Assembly (NCBI GenBank): GCA_032718865.1
Contig: JALUTQ010000040.1
Coordinates: 372,001-436,000, forward strand
Source of the DNA: Tilletia caries
Lineage: Eukaryota > Basidiomycota > Exobasidiomycetes > Tilletiales > Tilletiaceae
Reading direction: 5' to 3'
DNA: 64,000 bases
The translations under genes were made by a program, and so were the position numbers. Of this stretch, positions 1 through 10,027 are shown piece after piece; the first letter of the stretch is position 1; every line of letters starts with the position of its first letter. Below the pieces are notes generated by a model. The model was not told the DNA's origin. It was given only the letters and a program-made list of their open reading frames with translations, and searched no databases.

Positions 1-1120
1 GCTACGATTCCCAGGTTAATGGTGATGGGGATGCGGTACGATGCCGAGGAGTCGATCCCTTTGGTTCCCTGGGCGACGCAGGCACCGATGACCTGTCCGA
101 GGGCGAGGAAGAGTTGCCAGCAGGAGACTATCACGCCACGAATCGGGGTGGGAGCGATCTCGCTCAGGTACAGAGGAGTCGAGTTGGAGATCAGACCGAT
201 TCCGACTCCGAGAACGAAACGACCGCCGGTGAGGACTCCGATGCTGCTCGTTGTGACCAACTGGATGATGGCGCCTATGGCGACTTGGGCGCAAGCTCCG
301 AAGTAGACTCCCCTTCGACCGGCGAAGTCGCCGATGGGAGCGGCGGCGAGACTGCCGACGACTTCACCGGCCTGGACGATGGAAGCTAGGAGCGAGCGTT
401 GACCACTTGTGACGTCGAACTTGCCGTTGGGTTGGAGAGAGCCGAAGTCGCTCAGGAAGCGTTCCATGGCCAGAATGCCAGCCTGTCCATCGAGAAGGAT
501 TTCAAAGGGAGGCGGGTCAGCGTCTCGAAACATTCAGATCCCTGTATGAATAGCGCTAGACTTACGAAATAAGTACCATCGTAGCCATACAATACGGCCC
601 CGATCACCGCCACCGCACAGAAGAGGATCGGCCTGGAGTTCGCCCTGCTGAGTAGATTCGTGTCTCCCACGACCGGTCCTTTAGAGGAGATGACTGCTGC
701 ACCACCCATGATGAGATTGACTTCTTCGTCGTCCTCGCTTTCAGATTCTTCGTCTTCGTGGACGTCGTCGTTGTCGTGTTTGCGGTCGACGCTCTTCTGG
801 GTCGAGACGGCGTGATAAGGGGTTGGAGAGCGGGAAGAGGAGGAGGAGGAAGAGGATGAAGCGTTGGTATGTCGGGCTGTTTGGGAAAGAGGAAGGGAGG
901 AGTGACAAGCAGGGTTCAGGTGGGGGGAGGGGGAAAGGGAAAGGGTTGGGGAAAGAGCGGGGCCCGCGTTTTGAACGTCTCGATCCAAACTTTCTTCATC
1001 ATCGCCCTGTTGTTGCTGTCTGAGGAGGAGGACCGCCGCAACACCCGACGACGACGAATCAGCGTCAGCTGTCCTGAATCTGGAGTGAGAAGAAGATGAG
1101 CCAAGGCTGTTTAGCCGCAT
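1..1120 (-). CDS. MFS sugar transporter, N-terminal part (cut by window edge)
   Basis: Major facilitator sugar/proton-symporter-type transporter of the plasma membrane. The start ATG is at 1120; one intron lies at 483-565 (GTAAGT...GACAG), and the second exon stays open to base 1. After a long Ser-rich, acidic cytoplasmic N-tail (about 150 residues) the first membrane segment contains YGYDGTYFAG, as in sugar porters. Exon 2 has the loop motif GDFAGRRG and the sugar-porter signature around LYLSEIAPTPIRG, then a GQVIGA segment. The last six or so membrane helices lie outside the window. The N-tail is longer and more acidic than usual for the family; an unrecognised intron there is possible. The substrate cannot be told from this part. 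Confidence 0.85.
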
Positions 1121-1638
1121 TGCAATTCAAGTGAGTTGACCGGGCGTTTCCCTCGTCCCTCAACGCCTCAACGCAAGTAAGGTCGTTCCTGTCAAAAATT
1201 GATGAGGTTCCTGTTCGGTCAATGGTGGAAGATGAAGCGACGGACGCCCGCTAGCCTGGTCCCCCGCACTCCGTTTGTCCTTTCGACGCCGGTGAGCGTG
1301 AGAGCGACCCAGCGAGAGGAAAGGAAAAGGGAGATGGTCGATGGACGATGGTCCTTGCTCGGTCTTCGCTCGTGCCGCGAATGGGTTTAAAGTGGTTTGC
1401 TTCTCGAGGGCCCGAGCGAAGTCAACCTCGAAAGTTTCCCTCCCAGAGACGCGCCGCGCGTGAAGGCGTGAGGGTGACGCGGTGACGAGGGGGGAGAAGG
1501 CGGGGGAGGGGACCCAAGTGAGGTGAGGCGATGGACGGTTGCGTGGCCGTCCGGGGACGCGATCTCACTTCGAAGACCGTGCCGCCTCATCTCAACCTCG
1601 CCCCCCGCACTTCCAACCCAAGCCGGAGCAGCAGGAAG
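1121..1638. other. Intergenic, promoter side of the transporter
   Basis: No open frame with recognisable protein features on either strand. It presumably holds the 5' flank of the transporter gene. The MITE that follows is inserted at its right edge. Confidence 0.5.
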
Positions 1639-2192
1639 GAGAAATTTCACAGGATGACCCCCATTTTTATCTAAGTTGACAGAATGACCCTCACCTTATC
1701 TCTTCACAGGATGACCCCCTCCCAGAAAGCAGAGGAAAACCTTTCTCTACTGATCCACACCATGACCACAGAACGAGGCGAACACAGCTGACGTTTGGCA
1801 CAAAGCTTTGCGCGCCTACAACAAAGCCAACAACGTTGAAGGTATTGAAATCGAATCATCCAAAGATGAGCAGTAGATGCTGAGAGAAGGGTCAATTCCA
1901 AGGCAAAATTCTCTCGGCCGAGAGGCGCTCTTTGTTCGCTTCGTTCTGCCCTTTTTTGCGCGGACCATTGCTCGACGGTGCGTCTCTCGAATTGTCAATA
2001 AAAAGCGGGAGGAGCTTCAGCGTGGGTAGCCGCGCTGCCATAGGTAGTTTGGACGTGTTCGAGCCTCTGATCGCCGTGGCGGAGCTTTTACTGGACATCC
2101 GAAAGTGGTGGTTCCAATCGGGGGGTCATTCTGTACATGAGGGTCATTCTGTCAACTTAGATAAAAATGGGGGTCATCCTGTGAAATTTCTC
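1639..2192. mobile_element. Mutator-type MITE, 554 bp, with 9-bp target duplication
   Basis: Perfect 55-bp terminal inverted repeats at 1639-1693 and 2138-2192, beginning GAGAAATTTCACAGGATGAC. The direct repeat AGCAGGAAG lies immediately outside both ends (1630-1638 and 2193-2201). Further copies of an ACAGGATGACCCC-like motif lie just inside the repeats. There is no transposase frame. A 9-bp duplication with long inverted repeats is typical of Mutator-like (MULE) elements, so this is a non-autonomous MULE-type MITE. The identical arms and perfect duplication suggest a young insertion. Confidence 0.9.
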
Positions 2193-2296
2193 AGCAGGAA
2201 GCTGATGGGGGTCAACTCTTTCTTCTAGCACAGGTCAATCTCGGTGTCCAGCTGTCCACTGACTGTCCAGGCGCTCGAGTGTCCTGAAGCCTGAAG

Positions 2297-2438
2297 TGTA
2301 ACAAGACCTACTTGCCCGCACCCAGTCTTACCTTGTAACTCCCTTCTGTGACCCTTCGAGGGCATCCTTCACCTTCCTTTGAGCACCCTTCTCTTGCAAT
2401 ACATCGATCAGTCAGTCATAAAGAAGTTAGTTGTTACA
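2297..2438 (+). repeat. LTR-A, upstream copy
   Basis: 142 bp, TGTAACAAG...GTTGTTACA. It appears identical to 5904-6045. The primer-binding site starts at 2441 (TGGTAGCTCCGCC). Confidence 0.9.
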
Positions 2439-2831
2439 ATTGGTAGCTCCGCCAGTTAAGGTCGCAGGGCGACAAGTACGGTAGCTGTAGGACAGCTTCG
2501 TCGACCAAGCGCAAGGCGCTCTCGGTCAACCTCGGATCCCAGCTCGCGAGGCGAGTTTCCGCTCGAGCAAGGCGCTCGATCCGGATAGTCCAAGGCAAGT
2601 CCTGTAAGACACAGGCAGGTCGGCGCTAACCCCACCGACCTCAGTCCTCTTCCTCGCCAGAAGAGCGTATCCCCTGGGGCTTGGCCGACCCCGCACCCTC
2701 ATCGCCGCCGGCGCTTGTCATCCCGGCGACATCCGCCCTCTCACCAGAAGGCACACCCGAGCCCGACAAGCTCACACCAGCCTCACCATCCTCTCACCGT
2801 CCTCCGCCCTCCTCGCTTCTTCTGTTGGAAC

Positions 2832-4202
2832 ATGTCTTCGTCGGACGAAGATCAGTATTACGACGAGTACAGCGAGGACGGATCGGTCGACGAGTACTCC
2901 GACGGCGGCTCGAGAGACGCCGACGAGTACGACGATCAAGATGTCGACGCGTACGACGATTAGTACGAACCCCAAGAGGCAGAAGACGATGATGACCGAG
3001 GCAACGATCATGAAGACGACCAGTACGAGCAAGGCTTCGACGACGGCTACGATCAAGGCTATGACGACGGTTACGGAGACGGAGACGATGACGCAGCCGC
3101 CATGGACGAAGGCACGGAAATCCAAGACGAGGTCCAAGACGAAATCCAAGACGTCAACGATGATGTAGGCGAATCCGATGCTGAAGGCAGCCGCTTCGAT
3201 GATCATTCTGGATCCGAACACGACCCTGCCCCCGACGACGTCAGTGTCACATCAGCATCTCCTCCCCCCGCCGTTGGCCGTGCCTCTCCCAATCGCCATC
3301 AGAGCAGCGTTCACCAACAGGGTCGTTCGAACGACTCCGACAGCGACAGTGACCCTGGCTTCTTCTACCTCCCATCAAAACCACAGACCGACGACAGCAT
3401 CTTCAAGACCAGAGCCTATGGCGGCCGGCATCAGCTCGGCAGTCCATCAAACGGGAGCGGCAGCAGTGGACCAGCGCAGGACTCTCTTCAGCCCTCGAAC
3501 CAGCGCCGAATGGAGACACATCTGCGCCAAATGGAACCCTTCCGACATGAGTGGGATTCGGTTTTGGGGATCCGAGAGCCGGGGATTCCGTACAATAGGT
3601 CCCTCCTAGGACAGCCCCGAACACCCCTCCTTCCATCCGAATATCGGCCCACCTATGGTCAAGGATCTCAGTCCTTCAGGCGTTCTGCTCCTCTTGCCCT
3701 CACGACCACCAACCTCCCTCGTACCCGGCCTTCCTCGTCCTCGGTGCCGACAGCGACGAGAGGCACACGAATCGCCTTTGCGCTCCCTTCGCCAGCCGCT
3801 TCAAGAGCTGGCAGCAACACCTCTTCGCGCGTTTCGATATCACGCAGTGACTTGGACGGCATTCTCGATCGTCTCGCCTCCCTCGAAACGCGCTTGGCCG
3901 ACGCCGAGAGAGTGCACTCTCCATCCATCGCCTCCGCCAATACATCCCTCAAACAACAAGACAAACGCGACATGAGTTGCTTCCGGTGTCATCAAACCGG
4001 ACATCTCGCGCGCGACTGTCCGCTGCTTTCATCAACTCCAGGCGACGCCCACTCCCACGTTCCTTCTCGCCCCTCCCCTCAGTCTTCTACTTCAATTCCG
4101 TCTGGGTCTTCCACAATGAGTCGGCCTTTCGCTCCAATTTCCTCTGAACCTTCAGCAGCACCAACTCGTCGGTCAGCATGCACGCGAACGCGCCGGATCT
4201 AA
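2832..4202 (+). pseudogene. Gag-like protein with CCHC zinc knuckle, in-frame stop
   Basis: The frame opens with an ATG at 2832 and encodes a strongly acidic, Asp/Glu/Tyr-rich leader. An in-frame TAG occurs at 2961-2963, after 43 codons. The same frame then continues open to the TAA at 4200-4202; an internal ATG at 3102 could start a 366-residue product. Near the C-terminus is a retroviral-type zinc knuckle, CFRCHQTGHLARDC (CX2CX4HX4C), as in nucleocapsid/gag proteins that bind RNA. A short helical Leu-rich stretch precedes it (DGILDRLASLETRLADAERV). No pol domains follow; the next feature is LTR-B. Either the stop is a mutation or translation begins at 3102. Confidence 0.7.
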
Positions 4203-4250
4203 ATGCTCGTGGCCCTCGAGGGCGAGGGCCTGTTCGTTGGTGGGAGATGT

Positions 4251-4392
4251 TGTAACAAGTACTCAGTACCTCCCGATGCTTCCCCCCTTGAGACCCTCTT
4301 CTCAGACCCCTTTTCCTCCTGTATGAGCCCCTACCTTTCCCCCTCCATGCAATTGACGTCCACCAGTCAGTCAAGAATCATTAAGTGTTACA
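4251..4392 (+). repeat. LTR-B, middle, divergent LTR
   Basis: 142 bp, the same length and termini (TGTAACAAG...GTGTTACA) as LTR-A and sharing the GTCAGTCA motif near its end, but otherwise different. It is followed at 4393 by the same primer-binding site and preceded by the same purine tract. Confidence 0.85.
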
Positions 4393-4448
4393 ATTGGTAG
4401 CTCCGCCTTGTCCGGTTTGGGGAGGGGGTATGGGCGGTATATTCCGCG

Positions 4449-5717
4449 GTGTGGGGGTTGGCCAGGCCCCAAGAAGTAGACATCTCCTGGCGAGGAAGAG
4501 AAGGCAGAGGACAGCGGGGTGAGCGCAAACTGCGGTCGGGTTCGGATGGATGGCCGAGTGACGGACAGGGGCGCGCGAGCTTGCCTGCCGTGGGTGGGGT
4601 CCTGCGGGACGCGAGAGGCGGAGCTACCAAGATCCTTGCTCAACTGCAAGCGGACATTACGGGACTTCGGCGGGATACTCAAGAGCTTCAACCTCGTGAA
4701 CCTGCGGCCACACGTCGATGGTCCTCGACTCGATCCACCGCTTTCGCTCCCAGTCCGACTCTACTCACATCGCGACCTCGTGCAGAAGAAGGCCCGGCTA
4801 CACCTTTCCGTCCTCGCCGCTCGGATGCAGCCTCCAATCTCATGCTCGGCGCAGAATCCGTCACACGTTTGTCCGTGTCCCCCGCTCACACTGCCCCTCG
4901 CCTCTCCACCCGACAATGCGACGACGACACTGTCGAACGTCGAGACGCCAAGGCGACACCGACAGAGCTCGACACTGAATACAACGGCAGGCATCAGCAG
5001 TTTGAGTTTCATCGGCCCAAATCAAAAGATATCGGCGTATTCGACCCCGACAAAGTGAACGTGTTCAACTGGTGGAGAGGACTGGCGCAATTCTACGAAT
5101 TCAGCATGCACACTGAGGATGAAGTGATGGCAGCAATGCCGGGATGCTTTGCCGGCGCCGCGAGGACCTGGTTCTCCAATCTGGCCCCTCCTCCTCGATC
5201 GCTCCTTGAGTTGAGAGCGAAGGTGTTTAAAGCCTACAGCCGCCCCGAGTCTCACATCAGCGAGTTACTGGAGGAGAAGACATTCATCCCCGCCGCCGGA
5301 ACCCTAGCCGAATACCTCGACGACAAATACAGTTTGGTCACAGAGCTGCACACGGCAAGGGCAGTCAGTCGCGGGATGCTGGACGCCGACCCCCGTTGTC
5401 TAGACGCCGTTATGACCACAACAACAGTCCGGGATGCGATCGAACAAGCTCACAGGGGACTGCCGGCGTACTGGCAGACGATATTGGACGCATGTGCACG
5501 AACGGCAGAAGACTGGGCGGACTATCGGTCATCGATGCTCGCCAACGAAAACCGCACACGACAAGCCGTGCTCGAGATGGCGTCCATGGTCGACCTGGCC
5601 TACCGCAGTGCTCCAGTCTCGCCCCCACCTTTACCCGAACCCGGCTCGTACACCGGCGATGTGTTGGGGGATCAACATGTCTCGCCTCAAAGTGTTCAAA
5701 ACGATTATGCCGCCTAG
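4449..5717 (+). CDS. Ty3/Gypsy-type Gag (capsid) protein
   Basis: Open frame of about 420 codons. The 4449 codon is GTG and the first in-frame ATG is at 4842, so the true start is uncertain. The C-terminal half has the layout of a retrotransposon gag capsid domain: NVFNWWRGLAQFYEF, then a Trp-containing helix (AARTWFSNL), then LLELRAKVFKAY, then a Leu/Val-rich helical region. This domain assembles the cytoplasmic particle. No zinc knuckle is visible and no protease or pol follows; the frame ends shortly before LTR-A. It is unrelated at sequence level to the upstream zinc-knuckle Gag in the same element. Confidence 0.7.
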   Translation: MWGLARPQEVDISWRGREGRGQRGERKLRSGSDGWPSDGQGRASLPAVGGVLRDARGGATKILAQLQADITGLRRDTQELQPREPAATRRWSSTRSTAFAPSPTLLTSRPRAEEGPATPFRPRRSDAASNLMLGAESVTRLSVSPAHTAPRLSTRQCDDDTVERRDAKATPTELDTEYNGRHQQFEFHRPKSKDIGVFDPDKVNVFNWWRGLAQFYEFSMHTEDEVMAAMPGCFAGAARTWFSNLAPPPRSLLELRAKVFKAYSRPESHISELLEEKTFIPAAGTLAEYLDDKYSLVTELHTARAVSRGMLDADPRCLDAVMTTTTVRDAIEQAHRGLPAYWQTILDACARTAEDWADYRSSMLANENRTRQAVLEMASMVDLAYRSAPVSPPPLPEPGSYTGDVLGDQHVSPQSVQNDYAA

Positions 5718-5903
5718 TTCTCCATCGAGATTTGAGACGCAATCACAGCTCTCTACCTTCCCTTGTCAGCTTCCTTTTCACCTTCACCCTTCGCCACTCT
5801 GATACTCTCATTTCACTTCGCCAACCATTCGCATTGCCCCAAGGGATCGGCTTAAAGGCTTGCAGCCCTCGAGGGCGAGGGCTTGTTCGTTGGTGGGAGA
5901 TAT

Positions 5904-6045
5904 TGTAACAAGACCTACTTGCCCGCACCCAGTCTTACCTTGTAACTCCCTTCTGTGACCCTTCGAGGGCATCCTTCACCTTCCTTTGAGCACCCTTCTC
6001 TTGCAATACATCGATCAGTCAGTCATAAAGAAGTTAGTTGTTACA
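5904..6045 (+). repeat. LTR-A, downstream copy
   Basis: 142 bp, appearing identical to the copy at 2297-2438. It is followed by TGAAGCCTGAAG, the same bases that precede the upstream LTR. Confidence 0.9.
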
Positions 6046-6352
6046 TGAAGCCTGAAGCGCTCCGAAAACAAACGCAAACACGTCAAGCCGAACCAAGCGT
6101 GAGAAGCAGGTACGCGCCCGGGGGCGGTATAAATCGACCGAACACACTCCGCTCCCCTCGAGTGGCAAAACAAGAACCCGTACTTCTAATAGATGAGGCG
6201 ATGAGGATTGATAGGTACACGAGAAAGCAAGTCTCCCACCGCCAGACGGAAGTCGTACCGACGACAGAGAGACTCGAGCACCGGGAAAACGATGCCCCCC
6301 CCCCCCCCCTCCTCCCGCCACGCTCGCCCTCGTGGCAGCCCATGGCCCCCAA
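6046..6352. other. Intergenic, 3' side of DBP7
   Basis: No coding feature recognised. It contains a run of about 15 C at 6294-6310. It probably includes the 3' untranslated region of the minus-strand helicase gene. Confidence 0.5.
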
Positions 6353-9300
6353 TCATCCAATCTGGAACTCCTCCGCCCCCCCAAAAGCACCCAACACCCC
6401 GCCCTTCCGACTAACCTTGCCCATAGCCCGAACCTTCGCATACATCCTCGCCTCCGCATTCGTCTCCTTCGTGCCCTGTTGCGACGCTCCGCGTCGGTTC
6501 GTCGCCGAGGCGGCCGCCGCCGCGTGGAGGGCCAGTTGGCGCAGTTGGGCGGGCGTGGAGGCGAGCTTGCCTTGCGGAGGGAGGTCGGGCGAGTCGTCCT
6601 CGTCGTCGTCCTTGTCGCCGTGTCTTGTGCTGCCCGTGCTCTGTCGGCCCTGTCTCCGGCCCTTCGCACCCGCACTCGTATCCCTGGAATCCAAACTCGC
6701 CCTCCCACGCTTCCCACCCTTACCCATATCTACGCCGCCCGCCTTAGGCGCATGCGCAAACTTCTTGATCGCAGTCGGCGCCTCCCGCAGCGCAAACGCC
6801 TTGGCAAGGTGGCCCAGGTGGAGAAACTTGGTATGGAAGATATGCTTCTCCGCCGCGGGGTGGGTGGCGTAGGCGCGGATGTGGGACATGTAGGCCTTGC
6901 GCGCGAGATTGGCGGCCTTTTGTAATATCAGAAAGGGGTCAGTCTAGGAAACGGAGGGGGAGACGCCTTTTTCGAGGTTCGAAAGAGAGAGAGAGAGGGG
7001 GAGACTCACATCTTCACTACTAAGCACCCACCGCTCGAACGCAAGCTGAACATCCGTCGCCCGCGCCTCATACTCCACATCAGCAACCTTCCCGCCAAAC
7101 CCCTTCAGCAGCACCTTTTCCGCCTTCTCCTCATGCACCTTAACCCGACTCACCCCATTCCCACCTTCCCCCTCGACACCAACCCCACTCTCCAAGTTGT
7201 TCACCCACACCCGCTCACTCTCCAACAGGATCAACCAACTCTCGCCCCGGTTCCCCACGCGCGCCGTACGCCCGATCCGATGGACGTACTCCTCCACCCC
7301 GCCCTCCGTCGGCGCGTCGAGCTGGATGACCGTCCGGACCGAGGGCAGGTCCAGCCCGCGCGACGCGACCGAGGTGCACAGGAGCACGGCGCCTTTGAGC
7401 GGTTCGGCGGTCTGTTGCTGCTGCTGAGACTGGGCCTTCTTCTTGTTGGTGCTCGTGCCCCGGCCGGAGAAGGCTTTGAGGGAGGCTACTCGCTCGGCTT
7501 GTGTCATCGAGCCGTGCAGGCGGAAGATGGGCACGGAGGGGAGTAAGTCCGAGTGTCGCGTCACTTGCTCTTCGATCGTCTTCGGCTGGCCCTTCGGCTT
7601 CTTCTTCACCTGGGGCCTCCTCTTCTTCTTCGGGTCGTCGTCATCACTACTCTCCTCCTCCTCGTCCATATCATCATCCTCATCGGGCACATCATGCTCC
7701 TCCTGCCCGCCCATCTTGGCCCCACCAAGCGCGTCCCAGTGGAAATCCACACTGTCCGTGCAACTCAGGAACACAATCACCCGGTTCTCCCGGCCTTTAC
7801 TCGTCGGCGTGGCGTCAGAGCGGACCAAGGCGCGCAGGAGGGCCAGAAGCGTGACCAGCCGGAGCTTGGGCGGGACGACGATGAAGTGCTGGGCGAGCTG
7901 GGCGGGAGCGAGGAACTTCGCTGTCGATGGTTGATGGGCGGAGGAAGACGAAGAGGTACCCTCGGCCGAGCCCGACGGAACGACAGCAAGAGCACCAGCG
8001 TCCTGCTTCTGATACGTTCCCGCCTTCTGCTTAGCGTCCCGCTCGGCCTCCTGAGCCGCCCGTTCGTCCTCGGCGGTGGGTTTGAGGATGATGGGATTCC
8101 GCAAGGTGGCGCCTGCGAGCGCTTGGACACTCTCGTCGAGCGTGGCGGAGCAGAGGACGGTCCTTCGTGGGATCTTCCACCAGTGGATGCCGAGCGAGTC
8201 CGGCAGGTCGGCCTCGGGGATCTGGGGACCCTTCTTGAGGACGCTGTTGGCGTTTGCGCCCGTGGGGACAAACGTCGAAGGGAGTTTTGTCTTTTTCGTC
8301 TTGTTCTTCTTCGGTCGGGCATCTCCAAAACCATATCCCTCCTGACGCTCTTCATCTTCGTCTTCGCTCTCGCTCTCGTCCTCGTTTTCGAGCTCGGCGA
8401 TGGCGATGCGTGCCTTGCTGACGGCGACTTTGCGACGGGACTCGAGAATCTGGGTGATCTCCTTGAGGGCCTCTTCGAAGCCGAGATCCATGAGTCTGTC
8501 GGCCTCGTCGAGGACGAGCCACTGGAGTTTGCCGACGTCGAGGGTGGATGTGTTCTGGAGATGGTCGAGCAGTCGACCGGGGGTGGAGACAATGATGGGA
8601 CATCCCTTTCGCAATCTCATCTTCTCGTGTGTGCGTGTTGCGCCGCCGGTGAGGAGACAGGGCACGAGCCAGCGAGAGTAGTGTCGCTGATCGATGTTGT
8701 CTTCTTCGTTGTCGTCTGTGGAGGTGGGGAGGTGCAAGCTCATGCTGAGGATGCGTTCGAGGACGTCGTAGATCTGCCTTGCGAGTTCTCGAGTGGGGGC
8801 GAGTACGATGGCAAGGGTGCCGATGGAGCGATTGATGAAGGATTCTTGGGAGAGTGGGAGGAGGTGATGCAAGATGGGGAGGAGGTAGGTGAGTGTCTTT
8901 CCGGATCCGGTCTGGGAGTGGATCATCAGGTCGTGGAAGATTCTGGGAGGAGGAGGAGCGTTCTTGTGAGAAGGCGGGGACGGATAGAGGGTGTACTTGG
9001 TATCGGCGGCTCGGAGGAGATCGGGGAAGGCGCGTCGCTGGATGGCAGTGGGACGGAGGACCTGCATGCGAGTGGTGAGGTGCTGTACGAGGAGGGGATG
9101 AAGCTGGAGACGTTCGAAGGTGATCGGTCCTGAGACGGAGGGCGCGTTGGTTGGTCGAGCGTGTGTGTTGGGTGTTTCGGCTTCGTCTGCTGGAAGCTTG
9201 GCCGGATCTGGAGTGTGTGTACCGAAGGATCGTGGGAAGAGGGAGGAGATGAAAGTCTTGGGCTGTGGTTTTGACGGCGCGGAGAAGGCAAAGTTGGGGT

Positions 9301-9664
9301 TGGGGTTGGAAGCTGACGGCTGTGCTGCTGGCCTTAGCGCGGGAGACTGTGTGGCTGCTGTGGGCTTCTGCTGTTGAGTTGTTTCAGCTGAGGTTGGAGC
9401 AGGAGCTGTAGCAGGAGCTGTAGCAGGAGCTGTAGCAGGAGCTGAAGGCTGAGGCTGAGGCTGAGGCTGGGCGGGCTGCTGCTGATGCTGTGTGTGGACT
9501 CGCTGCTTCTTGTTGGGAGGATCGTTGGCTGGCTGCTGTTGTGCGTGCTGTCGCTTTCTCTGCTGGCTGATGCGCTGTGCTGCTGACTGTTTCTTGCCCT
9601 TAGACCCGGGCGCGGCAGCAGGAGGGAGGGGCGCGAGGTTGAGGAGCATGCCATCGTCGTCCAT
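6353..9664 (-). CDS. DBP7: ATP-dependent RNA helicase Dbp7 (DEAD-box), 60S ribosome biogenesis
   Basis: Nucleolar DEAD-box RNA helicase that remodels early pre-60S particles. Exon 1 is 9664-7010, the intron 7009-6917 (GTGAGT...AAAAG) and exon 2 6916-6353; 1071 codons plus stop. Motifs in order: HSQTGSGKT (I), APTRELARQ (Ia), TPGRLLDHL (Ib), [12 protein letters not shown] (II), CSATL (III), [21 protein letters not shown] (V) and [10 protein letters not shown] (VI). The insert [19 protein letters not shown] and the C-terminal extension [14 protein letters not shown]...[16 protein letters not shown] (DUF4217) are Dbp7 hallmarks. The N-tail is long, Gln/Pro/Ala-rich and includes a 12-bp repeat (9408-9442) coding for a PATA-type run. 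An acidic insert splits the two RecA domains. An upstream in-frame ATG exists, but 9664 starts a Dbp7-like MDDDG sequence. Confidence 0.93.
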
Positions 9665-9972
9665 GTCTGGGTGCGTGTGTGTGTTGTGCTGTGGTTTGCT
9701 TACTGACTGACTTGTTCGCAGGTCGACGTCTTCCGCTGCTTCCACCTTGACTTGTTCGCTCAGTGGAATCAAAATTTCGTTGCGCAACGACGATGGCTCT
9801 GTGTGTGGCAGAAGTGTCTCGGCCGAGAGCAAATTTTTGTGGGAGCGTCCAGATCGGGCGGACCTTCCCTCACTCACTCACTCGCTCGCTCGCTCCCTTC
9901 TCTGCTTCTTCTCTTGCTTCACTTCGCACTGATCCCATCGCAGCAGCAAGTGAGAAGTGAGAAGGAGAGAAG
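9665..9972. promoter_or_regulatory. Shared divergent promoter DBP7/SDA1
   Basis: Only 308 bp separate the two divergent start codons, and both genes serve 60S subunit assembly. It contains a CACTCACTCACTCGCTCGCTCGC tract near 9875. A bidirectional promoter is inferred from spacing and shared function; no defined factor site was identified. Confidence 0.55.
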
Positions 9973-9973
9973 A

Positions 9974-10027
<54 letters not shown>

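Larger units (their letters stand above)
2297..6045 (+). mobile_element. Composite non-autonomous LTR retrotransposon (LTR-A / LTR-B / LTR-A)
   Basis: Three 142-bp LTRs start TGTAACAAG and end TGTTACA. The outer two (2297-2438 and 5904-6045) appear identical to each other; the middle one (4251-4392) differs in most of its body. Both the first and the middle LTR are followed by TTGGTAGCTCCGCC, a primer-binding site resembling the initiator-Met tRNA type. The middle and last LTRs are preceded by the same purine-rich tract (CGAGGGCGAGGGC...GGTGGGAGAT). The bases TGAAG flank both outer ends as a 5-bp duplication, inside a longer TGAAGCC repeat. Two different gag-type frames are present, but no protease, reverse transcriptase or integrase, so the element depends on enzymes made elsewhere. 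Confidence 0.85.

Noticed and set aside
7553..9133. Plus-strand 526-codon open frame
   Set aside because: Antisense shadow of DBP7; the composition mirrors the helicase codons.
9667..9703. 37-bp intron in the DBP7 5' leader
   Set aside because: GT and AG are present but the length is below the usual minimum, and the frame does not need it.
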